Shown: in pieces, positions 26,583-35,888 of the stretch
Layout: each line of letters opens with the position of its first letter
How positions within the stretch are numbered: the first letter of the stretch is position 1
Source of the DNA: JBPRGG01 sp051418075
GTDB lineage: Bacteria > Bacteroidota > Bacteroidia > Cytophagales > Cyclobacteriaceae
Direction of reading: 5' to 3'
Length of the DNA: 64,000 bases
NCBI GenBank assembly: GCA_051418075.1
Contig: JBPRGG010000071.1
Span: 35,276 to 99,275 of the forward strand
Notes under the pieces: model-generated
Seen by the model: only the letters and a program-made list of their open reading frames with translations
Databases searched by the model: none
What the model was told of the DNA's origin: nothing
Made by a program: the position numbers and the translations under genes

Positions 26583-27308
26583 ATGGGAATTTTCAATAGA
26601 TTATTTAAAATAGGACAATCAGAAGCACATTCTGCCATAGACAAATTAGAAAATCCAATAAAGTTAACCGAACAGGGAATCAGAGATCTAAAAAATGATC
26701 TTAACAATAGTTTACAGTCCCTGGCTCAGGTAAAAGCTATGGCCATACGGTCAAAAAATGAAATGGCCACCTATAAAAACCAGGCCAATGACTATGAAAG
26801 TAAAGCCTTGAAACTGCTGGAAAGAGCAGAATCCGGGGGTATTGATCCCAATGAAGCAGATCGGTTGGCCAGTGAAGCATTGGCCAAAAAGGAAGAAGCT
26901 TTACAGCAGGCTGCTCGTTCTACTGAAGAAAAAGAGAAATTCGATCAATCTGTGGCTCAGTTAGAACAAAATGTGAAAAAGCTGAAACAAAACATCAGCA
27001 AATGGGAAAATGAATTGAAAACCCTGAAAGCCAGGGCTAAAGTAGCTGATGCCACCAAAAATCTGAATAAACAAATGTCACAAATAGACTCTTCCAGTAC
27101 TGTATCCATGCTGGAACGGATGAAGGATAAAGTAGCCGAAGACGAAGCTTTGGCGCAGAGTTATGGCGAAATTGCCAATGAAAGTAAAAGCCTGGATGAA
27201 GAAATAGACAAGGCCCTGGACGATACATCTTCCCGCGGTTCTGATGCTTTGGCTGCATTAAAAGCAAAAATGGCAGCCAAAAAAAATCAAGGTGAAGGAG
27301 GAGCATAA
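26583..27308 (+). CDS. pspA: PspA/IM30 family phage-shock-type membrane-stress protein
   Basis: ESCRT-III-like coiled-coil protein that coats and repairs stressed inner membrane. The N-terminus MGIFNRLFKIGQSEAHSAID holds the amphipathic membrane-binding helix. Family marks are LENPIKLTEQGIRDLKNDL and a long coiled coil (30-185), including LKARAKVADATKNLNKQM. The 241 residues are normal. The tail is short, Gly/Ala/Lys-rich. A strong terminator follows immediately, so PspA can be made in excess of the downstream gene products. Neighbours place it in the YjfJ-like, DUF350-associated branch and not the PspBC branch. Confidence 0.9.
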   Translation: MGIFNRLFKIGQSEAHSAIDKLENPIKLTEQGIRDLKNDLNNSLQSLAQVKAMAIRSKNEMATYKNQANDYESKALKLLERAESGGIDPNEADRLASEALAKKEEALQQAARSTEEKEKFDQSVAQLEQNVKKLKQNISKWENELKTLKARAKVADATKNLNKQMSQIDSSSTVSMLERMKDKVAEDEALAQSYGEIANESKSLDEEIDKALDDTSSRGSDALAALKAKMAAKKNQGEGGA

Positions 27309-27313
27309 CACTC

Positions 27314-27350
27314 ATCAGGCTGCTTAAACTAGCAGCCTGATCTATTTTTT
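27314..27350 (+). terminator. Terminator between pspA and the DUF4178 gene
   Basis: An 11-bp perfect stem, ATCAGGCTGCT (27314-27324) with AGCAGCCTGAT (27331-27341), around TAAACT and followed by CTATTTTTT. It splits the PspA locus into a two-gene upstream unit and a downstream unit. Confidence 0.85.
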
Positions 27351-27443
27351 ACCATTCATAAAGGTATAAGCCTTTATTTATAATATCTATTCCAATTGTT
27401 TAATTTAATATTTAACTTCGTAATTCATCAGAAATAAGTACAC

Positions 27444-28004
27444 ATGGGTATATTTGATTTTTTTAAAAAGAAGAAAGAACCGGATTACGATCCCTCAAAT
27501 ATAAAAATTACTGATCTGCAGAAAGGCTTTGTACTGGAATACGATCTCAAAACCTGGGTAGTGTCAGAATCATATGAGTATGATTGGGGTGATCATTTTT
27601 TTACACGGGAATACAAATTAGACAGCGGTGATGAATCCATTTACCTGCATGTGGAGTATGATGATGAATTATACCTTAGCGTCACTAAAAAAATTAAGTT
27701 GCTGATGATTGATGAAGATCTGCCTGATTACATAGTAGAACATCAGCACCCGCCTAAAAAAATTACCTATAAAGGTACTACCTTTTATTTTGATGAAGAA
27801 AGTCCGGGATATTTTCGAAATATGTCCAGCTCCGCGGAAAATTGGTCTGAATTAATTTCCTGGGATTATTATGATGAAACCGATAAACACATTCTTAATA
27901 TTGAGCAATGGGGTGATCGGGAATTTGATGCTGCGGTTGGAAATGTAGTGCAGGAATTCGAATTCTCCAATATATTGCCCGGTGAAAACCAAAACCAAAA
28001 TTAA
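27444..28004 (+). CDS. DUF4178 domain protein of the PspA locus
   Basis: 186 residues, acidic and beta-rich, no signal peptide or membrane helix, so probably cytoplasmic. The phrases LQKGFVLEYDLKTWVVSESYEYDW and YKLDSGDESIYLHVEYDD fit the DUF4178 pattern of strands around a Trp. It starts with a basic MGIFDFFKKKKE, like PspA's own N-terminus, which may contact membrane. The gene ends 2 bases before the lipoprotein gene. DUF4178 is known to travel with DUF350 and PspA genes (from memory); no activity is known to me. Confidence 0.72.
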   Translation: MGIFDFFKKKKEPDYDPSNIKITDLQKGFVLEYDLKTWVVSESYEYDWGDHFFTREYKLDSGDESIYLHVEYDDELYLSVTKKIKLLMIDEDLPDYIVEHQHPPKKITYKGTTFYFDEESPGYFRNMSSSAENWSELISWDYYDETDKHILNIEQWGDREFDAAVGNVVQEFEFSNILPGENQNQN

Positions 28005-28006
28005 TC

Positions 28007-28738
28007 ATGAAAAAGTTTGCTTTACTACTTATACCAGTCTTTCTTTTAAGCGCCTGCGGTGGAGCTGATTTTAAAAAAACACCGGTAGATAATTTTATCA
28101 GAGATATGGATAATGTTGATTCATACTCTATTTTACTTTATGACATGAATGTAGAAGGAACCTTTTTTAAGGATTACATGCACCAGTATCGCATTGTAAA
28201 GACTCAAAATGGAGAAGTAGAAGAAGAAACCACCCGGTGGTATGAAGTTCCGGAAAATTTCTTTATGCAACACCAGGAACATATGGGTATGGAGATCGCT
28301 GCTAAAAGTGAAGATGGAAAAGTTTCCCGTACAGCCAGCCCTCCCGGCTATTCCAATTATGTCGGAAATCCGCAATATGGTCATTGGGTGAATCGTGGTG
28401 GCGATTCTTTTTGGGAATTTTATGGAAAATACGCTTTGCTTAGTTCAATGTTTAACATGATGTCTTTCCCCGTCAGAAGATCTTATTATGATACTTATAG
28501 GGGAAGTTATTATGGCAGACAACCCTATTATGGACCCTCTATGTCAGGCAGAAGAATGTATGGTACCAATAGCACTTACAACAGCCGGGTAAAACCGAAT
28601 ACCACCTGGCAGCGCAGCGCTTCGGCCAGTTCATTTAAGAACAGGGTTAGAAGGAGTGTGAGCCCAAGTTCCCGTTCAGGGTCAAGATATAGTTCTTCCG
28701 GATCAATCCGTTCCAGGGGTGGTGGTTTCGGAAAATAA
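28007..28738 (+). CDS. Lipoprotein with a Ser/Arg/Gly-rich basic tail, PspA locus
   Basis: Signal peptide MKKFALLLIPVFLLSACGG with the lipidated Cys at residue 17. Residues 20-150 are a folded domain of unknown family, rich in aromatic residues. Residues 160-243 are unusual: Tyr/Arg/Gly repeats (YYDTYRGSYYGRQPYYG), then a strongly basic Ser/Arg/Gly tail. Such a tail could bind nucleic acid, LPS or acidic membrane lipid, but that is inference. The gene is packed 2 bases behind DUF4178 and 85 bases before DUF350. Confidence 0.7.
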   Translation: MKKFALLLIPVFLLSACGGADFKKTPVDNFIRDMDNVDSYSILLYDMNVEGTFFKDYMHQYRIVKTQNGEVEEETTRWYEVPENFFMQHQEHMGMEIAAKSEDGKVSRTASPPGYSNYVGNPQYGHWVNRGGDSFWEFYGKYALLSSMFNMMSFPVRRSYYDTYRGSYYGRQPYYGPSMSGRRMYGTNSTYNSRVKPNTTWQRSASASSFKNRVRRSVSPSSRSGSRYSSSGSIRSRGGGFGK

Positions 28739-28823
28739 GAAGTAATAAGTGCTTTTAATTCTGTTTGATCAGCTATAACATTGAAGTGGAATAAAATCAC
28801 AAACTTTAAATTCAATATATTAA

Positions 28824-29672
28824 ATGGAATTCCTTGATACTGCATTAACCACCCTGGTTTACCTGGCCAGTTGTTTTATTTTATTTTACCTGGGCAAACT
28901 GGCTTATCAACTGATACATAAAAAATACAATGTAAAACATGAATTGGTAGAAAAGGACAATTTTGCCTTTGCCCTGGCTCATGTCGGCTATTTTATCGGG
29001 CTGCTTTTGGCCATTGGCAGCGCAATAGTTGGCCCCACTATGGGCCTGGCACAGGATATGATTGACATTTTTATCTATGGAATTCTTTCTATAATCCTGT
29101 TGAACCTGTCGATCATCATCAATGACAGGATCATCCTCCGAAATTTTCATGTTTACAAAGAAATAATCGAAGATAAAAATGAAGGCACCGGCGTGGTGGA
29201 AGGGGCCAATGCCATTGCCACTGGTTTAATTTTAATGGGCGCTGTATCTGGTGAAGGAGGAGGCATTATCACTGCTTTGGCATTTTGGTTGTTGGGACAG
29301 TTAATTTTAATCCTGACTGCCTATGTATACAACTGGATCACCCCTTATGATATTCATGAGCATATAGAAAAGGATAATGTGGCGGTGGGGATTGGCTTTG
29401 CCGGAGCCATCATATCTATTGGCAATCTGATCAGATATGGTTTGATGACAGATTTTGTGAATTGGCAAACTACATTATCCAATGTTGGCATTGATGTACT
29501 CGTTGGACTTTTATTTCTGCCCCTGGTCAGGTTTCTGGCAGATAAAGTATTGCTGCCCGGTCAGAATCTCACAGATGAGATCGTCAATCAGGAAAAAGCC
29601 AATCTGGGCGCAGCCACTATTGAAGCTTTTGCCTATGTAGGTGGTTCCGTACTGATTACATGGAGCCTTTAA
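28824..29672 (+). CDS. DUF350 family inner-membrane protein (duplicated)
   Basis: About eight transmembrane helices in two similar halves. Each half has the DUF350 pattern of an acidic 'DN(F/V)A' before a helix: VEKDNFAFALAHVGYFIGLLL in broken form at residues 41-60, and IEKDNVAVGIGFAGAIISIGN at 187-206. Small DUF350 proteins (YjfL) have one such unit, so this is a tandem fusion. The family is linked with PspA, DUF4178 and spermidine-synthase genes. Its role is unknown to me; a channel or carrier for a polyamine-related compound is one guess. Confidence 0.78.
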   Translation: MEFLDTALTTLVYLASCFILFYLGKLAYQLIHKKYNVKHELVEKDNFAFALAHVGYFIGLLLAIGSAIVGPTMGLAQDMIDIFIYGILSIILLNLSIIINDRIILRNFHVYKEIIEDKNEGTGVVEGANAIATGLILMGAVSGEGGGIITALAFWLLGQLILILTAYVYNWITPYDIHEHIEKDNVAVGIGFAGAIISIGNLIRYGLMTDFVNWQTTLSNVGIDVLVGLLFLPLVRFLADKVLLPGQNLTDEIVNQEKANLGAATIEAFAYVGGSVLITWSL

Positions 29673-29738
29673 AAACATCACCAGGTTAGCCTATAATAAA
29701 TTGTTCCTTTCAGCTTTATTTAACAAAGGGAAGATATT

Positions 29739-31280
29739 GTGAAACTGAAATCAAATATTTTAAAGCTGGCTTTATTTGCAACAGGATTATCCGGTATAGT
29801 GGCTGAATACATACTATCAACACTTGCTACCTATTTCCTGGGCAATTCCGTATTACAATGGACCATGATTGTTTCAATCATGCTGTTTTCTATGGGTTTA
29901 GGCAGTAGAATCAGTAAATTCATTGATAACAATCTTTTGAAAAAATTTATACTGATCGAATTCACACTTTCTATACTGACAGCCTTCTCATCTTTGCTGG
30001 CCTATAGTGCTGCAGCATATACCATTTATACTGGTTTCATCATTTATAGCTTAAGCATATTGATCGGTATCCTGATTGGCATGGAAATTCCCCTGGTGAT
30101 CCGGATCAATCAGCAGTTCGAAGAATTAAAAATCAATGTATCTTCTATTCTGGAAAAGGATTATTATGGCAGTCTGGCAGGTGGTGTATTCTTCGCTTTT
30201 ATTGGCTTGCCTTTGCTGGGCCTGACTTATACACCCTTTATTTTAGGTACTATTAATTTTGCCGTGGCCATGATCCTGTACCTGATGCTGGTACCTCATT
30301 TGAAACCTCGATTGAAGTGGCAATTGAACAGTTTGTCTGGGGGCGTTGCGATCCTGTTGATAAGCGGCTTTTTTCTGGCTCAACCCATCATTCTTTATGG
30401 TGAACAAAACAGGTATAAGGACAAGATCATTTTTGAAAAACAGAGCAAATACCAGAAGATCGTAATGACACAATGGAAAGATGACTTCTGGTTATACATA
30501 AATGGCAACCAACAGTTATCCACCCTGGACGAACAAATGTATCATGAACCATTGGTGCATCCTTCTTTAAGTATTCACCAGTTACCTCGTGATATCCTGG
30601 TTTTAGGTGGGGGAGATGGCTGTGCAGTCAGGGAAATATTAAAATATCAGGAAGTTAATTCCATTACGGTGGTTGATCTGGATCCGGTAATGACAGAATT
30701 AGGCAGGACCCATCCTATTTTCACCAGGCTCAATAATAACGCCCTTAACCATTCCAAAGTGCACGTGATTAATCAGGATGGTTATCATTTTCTGGAACAG
30801 GATCGTCAATATTATGATGTGGTCATTGTAGACTTACCTGATCCTAAAACTGTGGAATTAGGGCGCTTGTATTCCTTTGAGTTTTATTCCCTGATCCATA
30901 AGAAGCTTCGCCCTAACGGAATCCTGGTGACTCAGGCAGGCAGCCCCTATTATGCTACCAAAGCATTCCTGTGTATACGAAAAACCATGGATGCGGCAGG
31001 ATTTCAAACTGTTCCTTACCATAACCAAATCCTGACCCTGGGAGAATGGGGCTGGGTATTAGGCATAAAAGAACCAGCCGGAAGGAATTTAAAGCAAAGA
31101 TTACAGCAGTTGGATTTTGAGGGCATCAATACCCGGTGGCTTAATCAGGAGGCAATGCAAATGATTACCTCCTTCGGCAAGGATATATATGCCTTTCCGG
31201 TGGATTCAGTAAAAATTAATAAAGTACACGACCCTGTACTGTACAAATATTACCTTGATGGCAACTGGGATCTTTATTAA
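29739..31280 (+). CDS. Membrane-anchored spermidine synthase-like aminopropyltransferase
   Basis: Residues 1-215 hold six or seven transmembrane helices (LFATGLSGIVAEYILSTLAT is the first, slightly split). Residues 235-500 are a spermidine-synthase fold: ILVLGGGDGCAVREILKY binds decarboxylated AdoMet, VVDLDPVMTELG follows, and YYDVVIVDLPDP carries the catalytic Asp position. EFYSLIHKKLRPNGILVTQ is also typical. The start codon is GTG at 29739. An AdoMet decarboxylase gene follows at 22 bases, so substrate supply is encoded next door. The acceptor amine is unknown; it need not be putrescine. Confidence 0.83.
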   Translation: MKLKSNILKLALFATGLSGIVAEYILSTLATYFLGNSVLQWTMIVSIMLFSMGLGSRISKFIDNNLLKKFILIEFTLSILTAFSSLLAYSAAAYTIYTGFIIYSLSILIGILIGMEIPLVIRINQQFEELKINVSSILEKDYYGSLAGGVFFAFIGLPLLGLTYTPFILGTINFAVAMILYLMLVPHLKPRLKWQLNSLSGGVAILLISGFFLAQPIILYGEQNRYKDKIIFEKQSKYQKIVMTQWKDDFWLYINGNQQLSTLDEQMYHEPLVHPSLSIHQLPRDILVLGGGDGCAVREILKYQEVNSITVVDLDPVMTELGRTHPIFTRLNNNALNHSKVHVINQDGYHFLEQDRQYYDVVIVDLPDPKTVELGRLYSFEFYSLIHKKLRPNGILVTQAGSPYYATKAFLCIRKTMDAAGFQTVPYHNQILTLGEWGWVLGIKEPAGRNLKQRLQQLDFEGINTRWLNQEAMQMITSFGKDIYAFPVDSVKINKVHDPVLYKYYLDGNWDLY

Positions 31281-31302
31281 GGTCCTGTAAATACAGATAG
31301 TT

Positions 31303-31629
31303 ATGGAAGAACAACAAGAAATAGATCAATTAATGTATAATTACCAGGAATGGTTGTCAGAGACCGATCCTAAAATGCTTTTTTACCATCTTAATACTTT
31401 TCTGGAAACCTGTGGATATAATATATTGAATTTTGTAGAACATCATTTTGAACCTGAGGGATATACCTGTTTGTGGTTATTAGGAGAAAGTCACCTGGCC
31501 CTGCATACATTTCCTGATAAAGGATTGACTTATCTGGAATTATCCGGCTGCAATAGAGAAAAAAATGAATCTTTCATGAACCAGGTGAAATCCTGGATCA
31601 ACAGGAATGAATCCGGGCCTGATATTTAG
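31303..31629 (+). CDS. speD: S-adenosylmethionine decarboxylase proenzyme (SpeH class)
   Basis: Makes decarboxylated AdoMet, the aminopropyl donor for the adjacent SpeE-like enzyme. It is 108 residues, slightly shorter than the usual 115-130. The processing and active-site residues are intact: Ser63 in GESHLALHTFP is the pyruvoyl precursor (cleavage after Glu62), His68 is the processing base, and Cys83 in LELSGCN is the proton donor. The spacing Ser63-His68-Cys83 is that of the classical bacterial class. It is the last gene of the PspA-associated run. Confidence 0.87.
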   Translation: MEEQQEIDQLMYNYQEWLSETDPKMLFYHLNTFLETCGYNILNFVEHHFEPEGYTCLWLLGESHLALHTFPDKGLTYLELSGCNREKNESFMNQVKSWINRNESGPDI

Positions 31630-31666
31630 AAAACCCGGACTCAGTCTACTTTTTCTTTAATATATT

Positions 31667-32980
31667 TTACATATAATAGTTCCAGGGTTTACGACAAGGA
31701 CCGCTCATCATATCATTTGCTTCCGCATCATTAATAAATTGCTCTTTAACCGGTTCCCACTTCAATGGCCTTTTTAGTTCGTAAGCAATATTGCCCAAAT
31801 AGCATATCGTAGCCGTACGATGACCAGTTTCAACATCAGCCACTGTTTTTTTCCTGGTTTTAATACCATCAATGAAATTCTGATAATGATTATCACTTAC
31901 ATAAAGGTGCTGGTCAGGTTTAATTGTGACTTTTTGTAAACTTTCAGGAGTGGTATTTAAAAAAGAGCGGCTAACTTCAATCACCCCATCGGAACCTTCA
32001 AATCTTACGGCATTGCCTTTGCCAAAATCTTCGTGGGTCATTTCTACCCCATTATCATAGATGTAGGTCAGGTGCTGGTATTGACTTCCGTCTGGTGGAA
32101 TTATTTGAGTAGGTCCACTACGATCCATACCAAGAGCCCACTGCGCAATATCAAACATATGAGCGCCCCAGTCAGCCATACCTCCTCCTCCAAATTCCTT
32201 ATAATCTCTCCAGCGCGGCCATTGATTTTGCTCAATGGGGGGAGAAAGCACTTCATGATAAGGTCTCATTTCTGCCGGGCCTATCCAGCCAGTCCAATCC
32301 AGGTATGATGGATTGGGCTGAGCAGGTAAATCACAAGGTACCGGTGGGCCTCCTACGGTCACTTTTATTTTCTTTATATCTCCTATATAACCATTTCGGA
32401 CCAATTCACTGGCAAAACGAAAATCTCTCCAGGACCTTTGCATACTTCCCGTCTGCAAAATCCTTTGATGATCTTTGACTGCTTTAACCATGGCTTTCCC
32501 TTCTTCAATGGTATGAGAAAGTGGTTTTTCAGTATAAATATCCTTGCCTGATTTAGCTGCCTGAACTGTAGGGATGGCATGCCAATGATCTGGAGTTCCA
32601 ATAACCACTGCATCTATATCAGAACGAGCCAGCAATGCTCTGAAATCATCATAAGCATCACAACCTTTATAGGCAGTTCCTTTTTGATCAGCATAATAAT
32701 CATTGACCTTTGATACAAACCTGGTTAGTTTTTGAGCATCAACATCAGCTCCGGCCACCACCTGCACCTCCGGAATTTTCAGAAAAGCATTCGCCAATGT
32801 ACCTTCCACCTGCTTACCCACACCAATGTAACCAAATACAATTTTATCACTGGGAGCTATATAATTGACGCCTCCCAGCACATGCCGGGGAACAATGTAA
32901 AAAGAACCCAGTAAACCGGCAGATTGGAGGATGAATTTACGGCGAGAAACTTTGGACATATTAACTTTTTTATTTTTCAT
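31667..32980 (-). CDS. Gfo/Idh/MocA family oxidoreductase, Tat-exported
   Basis: NAD(P)-dependent sugar or inositol dehydrogenase family. The N-terminus has a twin-arginine motif, SRRKFILQS (Arg13-Arg14), and a hydrophobic stretch, so the protein is probably exported folded with its cofactor. The Rossmann part has VFGYIGVGKQVEGT and VIGTPDHWHAIPTVQAAKSGKDIYTEKPLSHT, where EKP is the catalytic-region motif. The C-terminal half (DWGAHMFDIAQWAL) is also typical. Substrate unknown. It converges on speD with 37 bases between them. A second ATG at codon 8 would keep the Tat motif. Confidence 0.87.
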   Translation of the reverse strand: MKNKKVNMSKVSRRKFILQSAGLLGSFYIVPRHVLGGVNYIAPSDKIVFGYIGVGKQVEGTLANAFLKIPEVQVVAGADVDAQKLTRFVSKVNDYYADQKGTAYKGCDAYDDFRALLARSDIDAVVIGTPDHWHAIPTVQAAKSGKDIYTEKPLSHTIEEGKAMVKAVKDHQRILQTGSMQRSWRDFRFASELVRNGYIGDIKKIKVTVGGPPVPCDLPAQPNPSYLDWTGWIGPAEMRPYHEVLSPPIEQNQWPRWRDYKEFGGGGMADWGAHMFDIAQWALGMDRSGPTQIIPPDGSQYQHLTYIYDNGVEMTHEDFGKGNAVRFEGSDGVIEVSRSFLNTTPESLQKVTIKPDQHLYVSDNHYQNFIDGIKTRKKTVADVETGHRTATICYLGNIAYELKRPLKWEPVKEQFINDAEANDMMSGPCRKPWNYYM

Positions 32981-33106
32981 AATGGGATTTGATTTTTTCT
33001 AATCCTTAAATTATGAATTTTTTTCAATAAATTGGAGGGTTTCTGCTATTTTCCGGCAAAACTCAGTCTATTCGAAATAGTTCACATTCAGCAAATAGTA
33101 TAAAAA

Positions 33107-33736
33107 ATGAAAGATAAATTTTTTGTGTTTGAAGGTATTGATGGTTCAGGTAAATCAACTCAGCTTCAGTTATTGAAAAATAAGTTACAACAATATCAGC
33201 TAAGGCATTATATCACAGCAGAGCCAACCAACAGTCCAATCGGTTCTATTATCAGGAATATCCTGAACCGCAGGATCACTGCTTCAGAGGAAACAATTGC
33301 AACTCTGTTTCTGGCAGACCGGCTGGATCATTTGCAAAACGATGTTAATGGGCTGATTAAGATCATTCAACAGGAAACCGTGGTGATCAGCGACAGATAT
33401 TATCTTTCCTCTTATGCTTACCATAGCCGAACCCTTGATATGGATTGGGTGATTCAGGCAAATGCAATTTGTGCACAAATTCTTAAGCCTACCGTTCACT
33501 TTTTTATTGATATTTCTCCTGAAGTAAGTATAAAAAGGATTCAGCAAAATCGTTACCATAGTGATCTATTCGAAAATTTGAACACTTTAAAACAGGTGAG
33601 GGGAAATTACTTCAAAGCATTTGAGAAATTAAAGGAGCAGGAAAATATACAGATCATTGACGGGGAACGTCCTGCCGATATAATTTTTGCTGATATCTGG
33701 AGCCATGTTCGACAGGAGCTAAATTTATCTGAATAA
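33107..33736 (+). CDS. tmk: Thymidylate kinase
   Basis: Phosphorylates dTMP to dTDP. P-loop GIDGSGKS is at residues 10-17, the TAEPTNSPIG segment corresponds to the DR(E/P) base-binding region, and the conserved DRYYLSSYAYH follows at about 96. The lid region has RIQQNRYHSDLFE. 209 residues, normal. It is transcribed away from the Gfo/Idh/MocA gene. The separate thymidine kinase gene at 59.6 kb supplies dTMP by salvage. Confidence 0.94.
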   Translation: MKDKFFVFEGIDGSGKSTQLQLLKNKLQQYQLRHYITAEPTNSPIGSIIRNILNRRITASEETIATLFLADRLDHLQNDVNGLIKIIQQETVVISDRYYLSSYAYHSRTLDMDWVIQANAICAQILKPTVHFFIDISPEVSIKRIQQNRYHSDLFENLNTLKQVRGNYFKAFEKLKEQENIQIIDGERPADIIFADIWSHVRQELNLSE

Positions 33737-33836
33737 ATCAATAATTACCGATTATTTATGGAATAATTCTACCTGTTTTTGTGAATTCTCAATATTTTTA
33801 AACAGAAAACATTTCTTATAATATAAAAAAAGCATT

Positions 33837-35813
33837 ATGAAAAGCAGGAATATCCATTGCTTAAAAAGAAGCATTATATTTTTCCTTACTTTGGCTCTGT
33901 ACTTCAGCTGCACAAACCAGCCAACCAATGAGACTTCTGAAACTTCTGAAAACACCGATCCGTTTCCCGGAGAAAGAGGGGATGATCTGGATACTTTTGC
34001 CCGTAATGATATATGGGAAAAAGATTCACTACCAGGAGATCAGTTTTTGGCTGAAATGGTCAAAGTGCCCAGGAATGAAGTAGTAGCTTTTGCCTTATAC
34101 ACGCACCAAAATGGTAAGCTAAAGATCACCGCTCAGCTATATCCTTTAAAAGCGGATGAATCCCGGGAAGTAAGATTACAGATGAACCAGAATGGAAATT
34201 GGGAGCCAATAAAAACAGCTAAAGTAATCTATCCCGGCTGGTCCGCCCATTTTGAAATTAAAGATTGGGATAACAGTAAGGATGTACCTTATCGGGTATT
34301 GCATGGACAGGATGCCTTTTTTGAAGGTTTGATCCGAAAGGATCCTAAAGATAAAGATCAGATAGTAGTAGCTTCACTGTCTTGTAACTCCAATCAAAAC
34401 CGGGAATCCCGGGATGAAATTGTAAATAAATTAATAAAGCAGGATCCGGACCTGTTGTTTTTTGCCGGTGATCAAAGTTACGACCACAAGGAACATACGG
34501 CCGCCTGGTTGCTTTGGGGTAACCAATTTAAAGAAATAATTAAAGATCGACCGGTAGTAACTATTCCCGATGATCATGATATTGGCCAGGGAAATGTGTG
34601 GGGTGAAAGCGGTAAGATAGCAGATTCTCCTGCCGGTAGTACCGGGGGATATTACTATCCGGCCGAATATGTGAAAATGGTCCAAAGATGTCAGACCTGG
34701 CATTTACCTGACCCGGCAGACCCTGAACCACTTCAGCAAGATATTGGGGTGTATTTCACTAGTCTAAACATTGGTGGTGTGGATTTTGCCATTATTGAAG
34801 ATCGAAAGTTCAAAACCGGTCCAGAAGGAAAAATTCCACAAATGGGCCCAAGACCTGATCACATTACTGAAGAAGGATATGATCCCAGCCTGGTGGATCT
34901 GCCCATATTGAAATTATTAGGGGAAAGACAGCTGGATTTTTTACATCAATGGGGGCAAGACTGGACAGATACCCAGATGAAAGCTGTATTATCTCAAACA
35001 GCATTTTGTGGAGCTGTTCATTTACATGGCTCCATGCAAAACCGGTTGCTGGCCGATCTGGACTGTAATGGCTGGCCCCAAACAGGCAGAAATAATGCAC
35101 TGAGGGAGATAAGACGAGCCTTGGCCACACATCTTTGTGGTGATCAGCATTTGAGTGTCATCGTAAAGCATGGTATTGAAGAATTCAGGGATGGACCGTT
35201 TGCTTTTACCAATCCAGCTATTGTAAATACCTACTATGGACGCTGGTGGTGGCCTGAAGACGAACAACCCGGTGGAGGAGCGCCTATTGATAATGAGTTG
35301 CCCTGGACGGGAGATTATTTGGATGGATTATACAACAAGATCACAATGTATGCCTATGCCAATCCGGATTTTTCAAATATGAAGTTGATGAGAGATACCT
35401 TGCGCAGGAAAGAAGTGAATCTGGGTGATGGTTATGGCCTGATCAGGTTTAATAAGAAAACCCGGGAAATCACCTATGAAGGCTGGCCCCGATTCGCAGA
35501 TCTGTCCCGGGGAGATGCGGCGCAGTATCCAGGATGGCCATTTACATTCTCTATGTATGAAAATGATGGACGAAAAGTGCATGGATATCTTCCTGAATTA
35601 CAGTTTAATCAGGCAGATCCGGTTGTTCAGGTAATAGATGAGGAAAACAGCGAAATTCTTTATACTATGAGGATACAAGGAAAGTCATTTCGACCGAAAG
35701 TCTATAAACCAGGAAATTATACTGTAAAAGCGGGCTTTCAATCATTAGATAGCTGGTCCAGGCAAGGATTAAGTACAGATTCTCAGGATAATGTTATACA
35801 GGTAGAACTATAA
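33837..35813 (+). CDS. PhoD-like metallophosphatase lipoprotein
   Basis: Lipoprotein signal with Cys25 (LALYFSC) followed by a Thr/Glu-rich linker. Residues 40-150 are a beta-sandwich N-terminal domain. The metal-binding core begins near IVVASLSCNSNQN and continues LLFFAGDQSYDH and VTIPDDHDIGQGNVWGE, close to PhoD's GD and DDHE signatures, then ALATHLCGDQHLSVIVKHG with the second His set. At 658 residues it is longer than PhoD, with an extra C-terminal beta domain (from about 570). It probably acts on phosphoesters outside the cytoplasm. Substrate unknown. Confidence 0.83.
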   Translation: MKSRNIHCLKRSIIFFLTLALYFSCTNQPTNETSETSENTDPFPGERGDDLDTFARNDIWEKDSLPGDQFLAEMVKVPRNEVVAFALYTHQNGKLKITAQLYPLKADESREVRLQMNQNGNWEPIKTAKVIYPGWSAHFEIKDWDNSKDVPYRVLHGQDAFFEGLIRKDPKDKDQIVVASLSCNSNQNRESRDEIVNKLIKQDPDLLFFAGDQSYDHKEHTAAWLLWGNQFKEIIKDRPVVTIPDDHDIGQGNVWGESGKIADSPAGSTGGYYYPAEYVKMVQRCQTWHLPDPADPEPLQQDIGVYFTSLNIGGVDFAIIEDRKFKTGPEGKIPQMGPRPDHITEEGYDPSLVDLPILKLLGERQLDFLHQWGQDWTDTQMKAVLSQTAFCGAVHLHGSMQNRLLADLDCNGWPQTGRNNALREIRRALATHLCGDQHLSVIVKHGIEEFRDGPFAFTNPAIVNTYYGRWWWPEDEQPGGGAPIDNELPWTGDYLDGLYNKITMYAYANPDFSNMKLMRDTLRRKEVNLGDGYGLIRFNKKTREITYEGWPRFADLSRGDAAQYPGWPFTFSMYENDGRKVHGYLPELQFNQADPVVQVIDEENSEILYTMRIQGKSFRPKVYKPGNYTVKAGFQSLDSWSRQGLSTDSQDNVIQVEL

Positions 35814-35833
35814 TTTTATACCAGAAAATGGAT

Positions 35834-35873
35834 AAAAAGAAAGGGGCACTTGAAAAAGCACCCCTTTCTTTTT
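35834..35873. terminator. Bidirectional terminator between the PhoD-like gene and the SHOCT gene
   Basis: AAAAAGAAAGGGG (35834-35846) is perfectly complementary to CCCCTTTCTTTTT (35861-35873) around a 14-base loop. The T and A runs on either side let it work for both convergent genes. Confidence 0.85.
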
Positions 35874-35888
35874 ATATGAAATATATTA

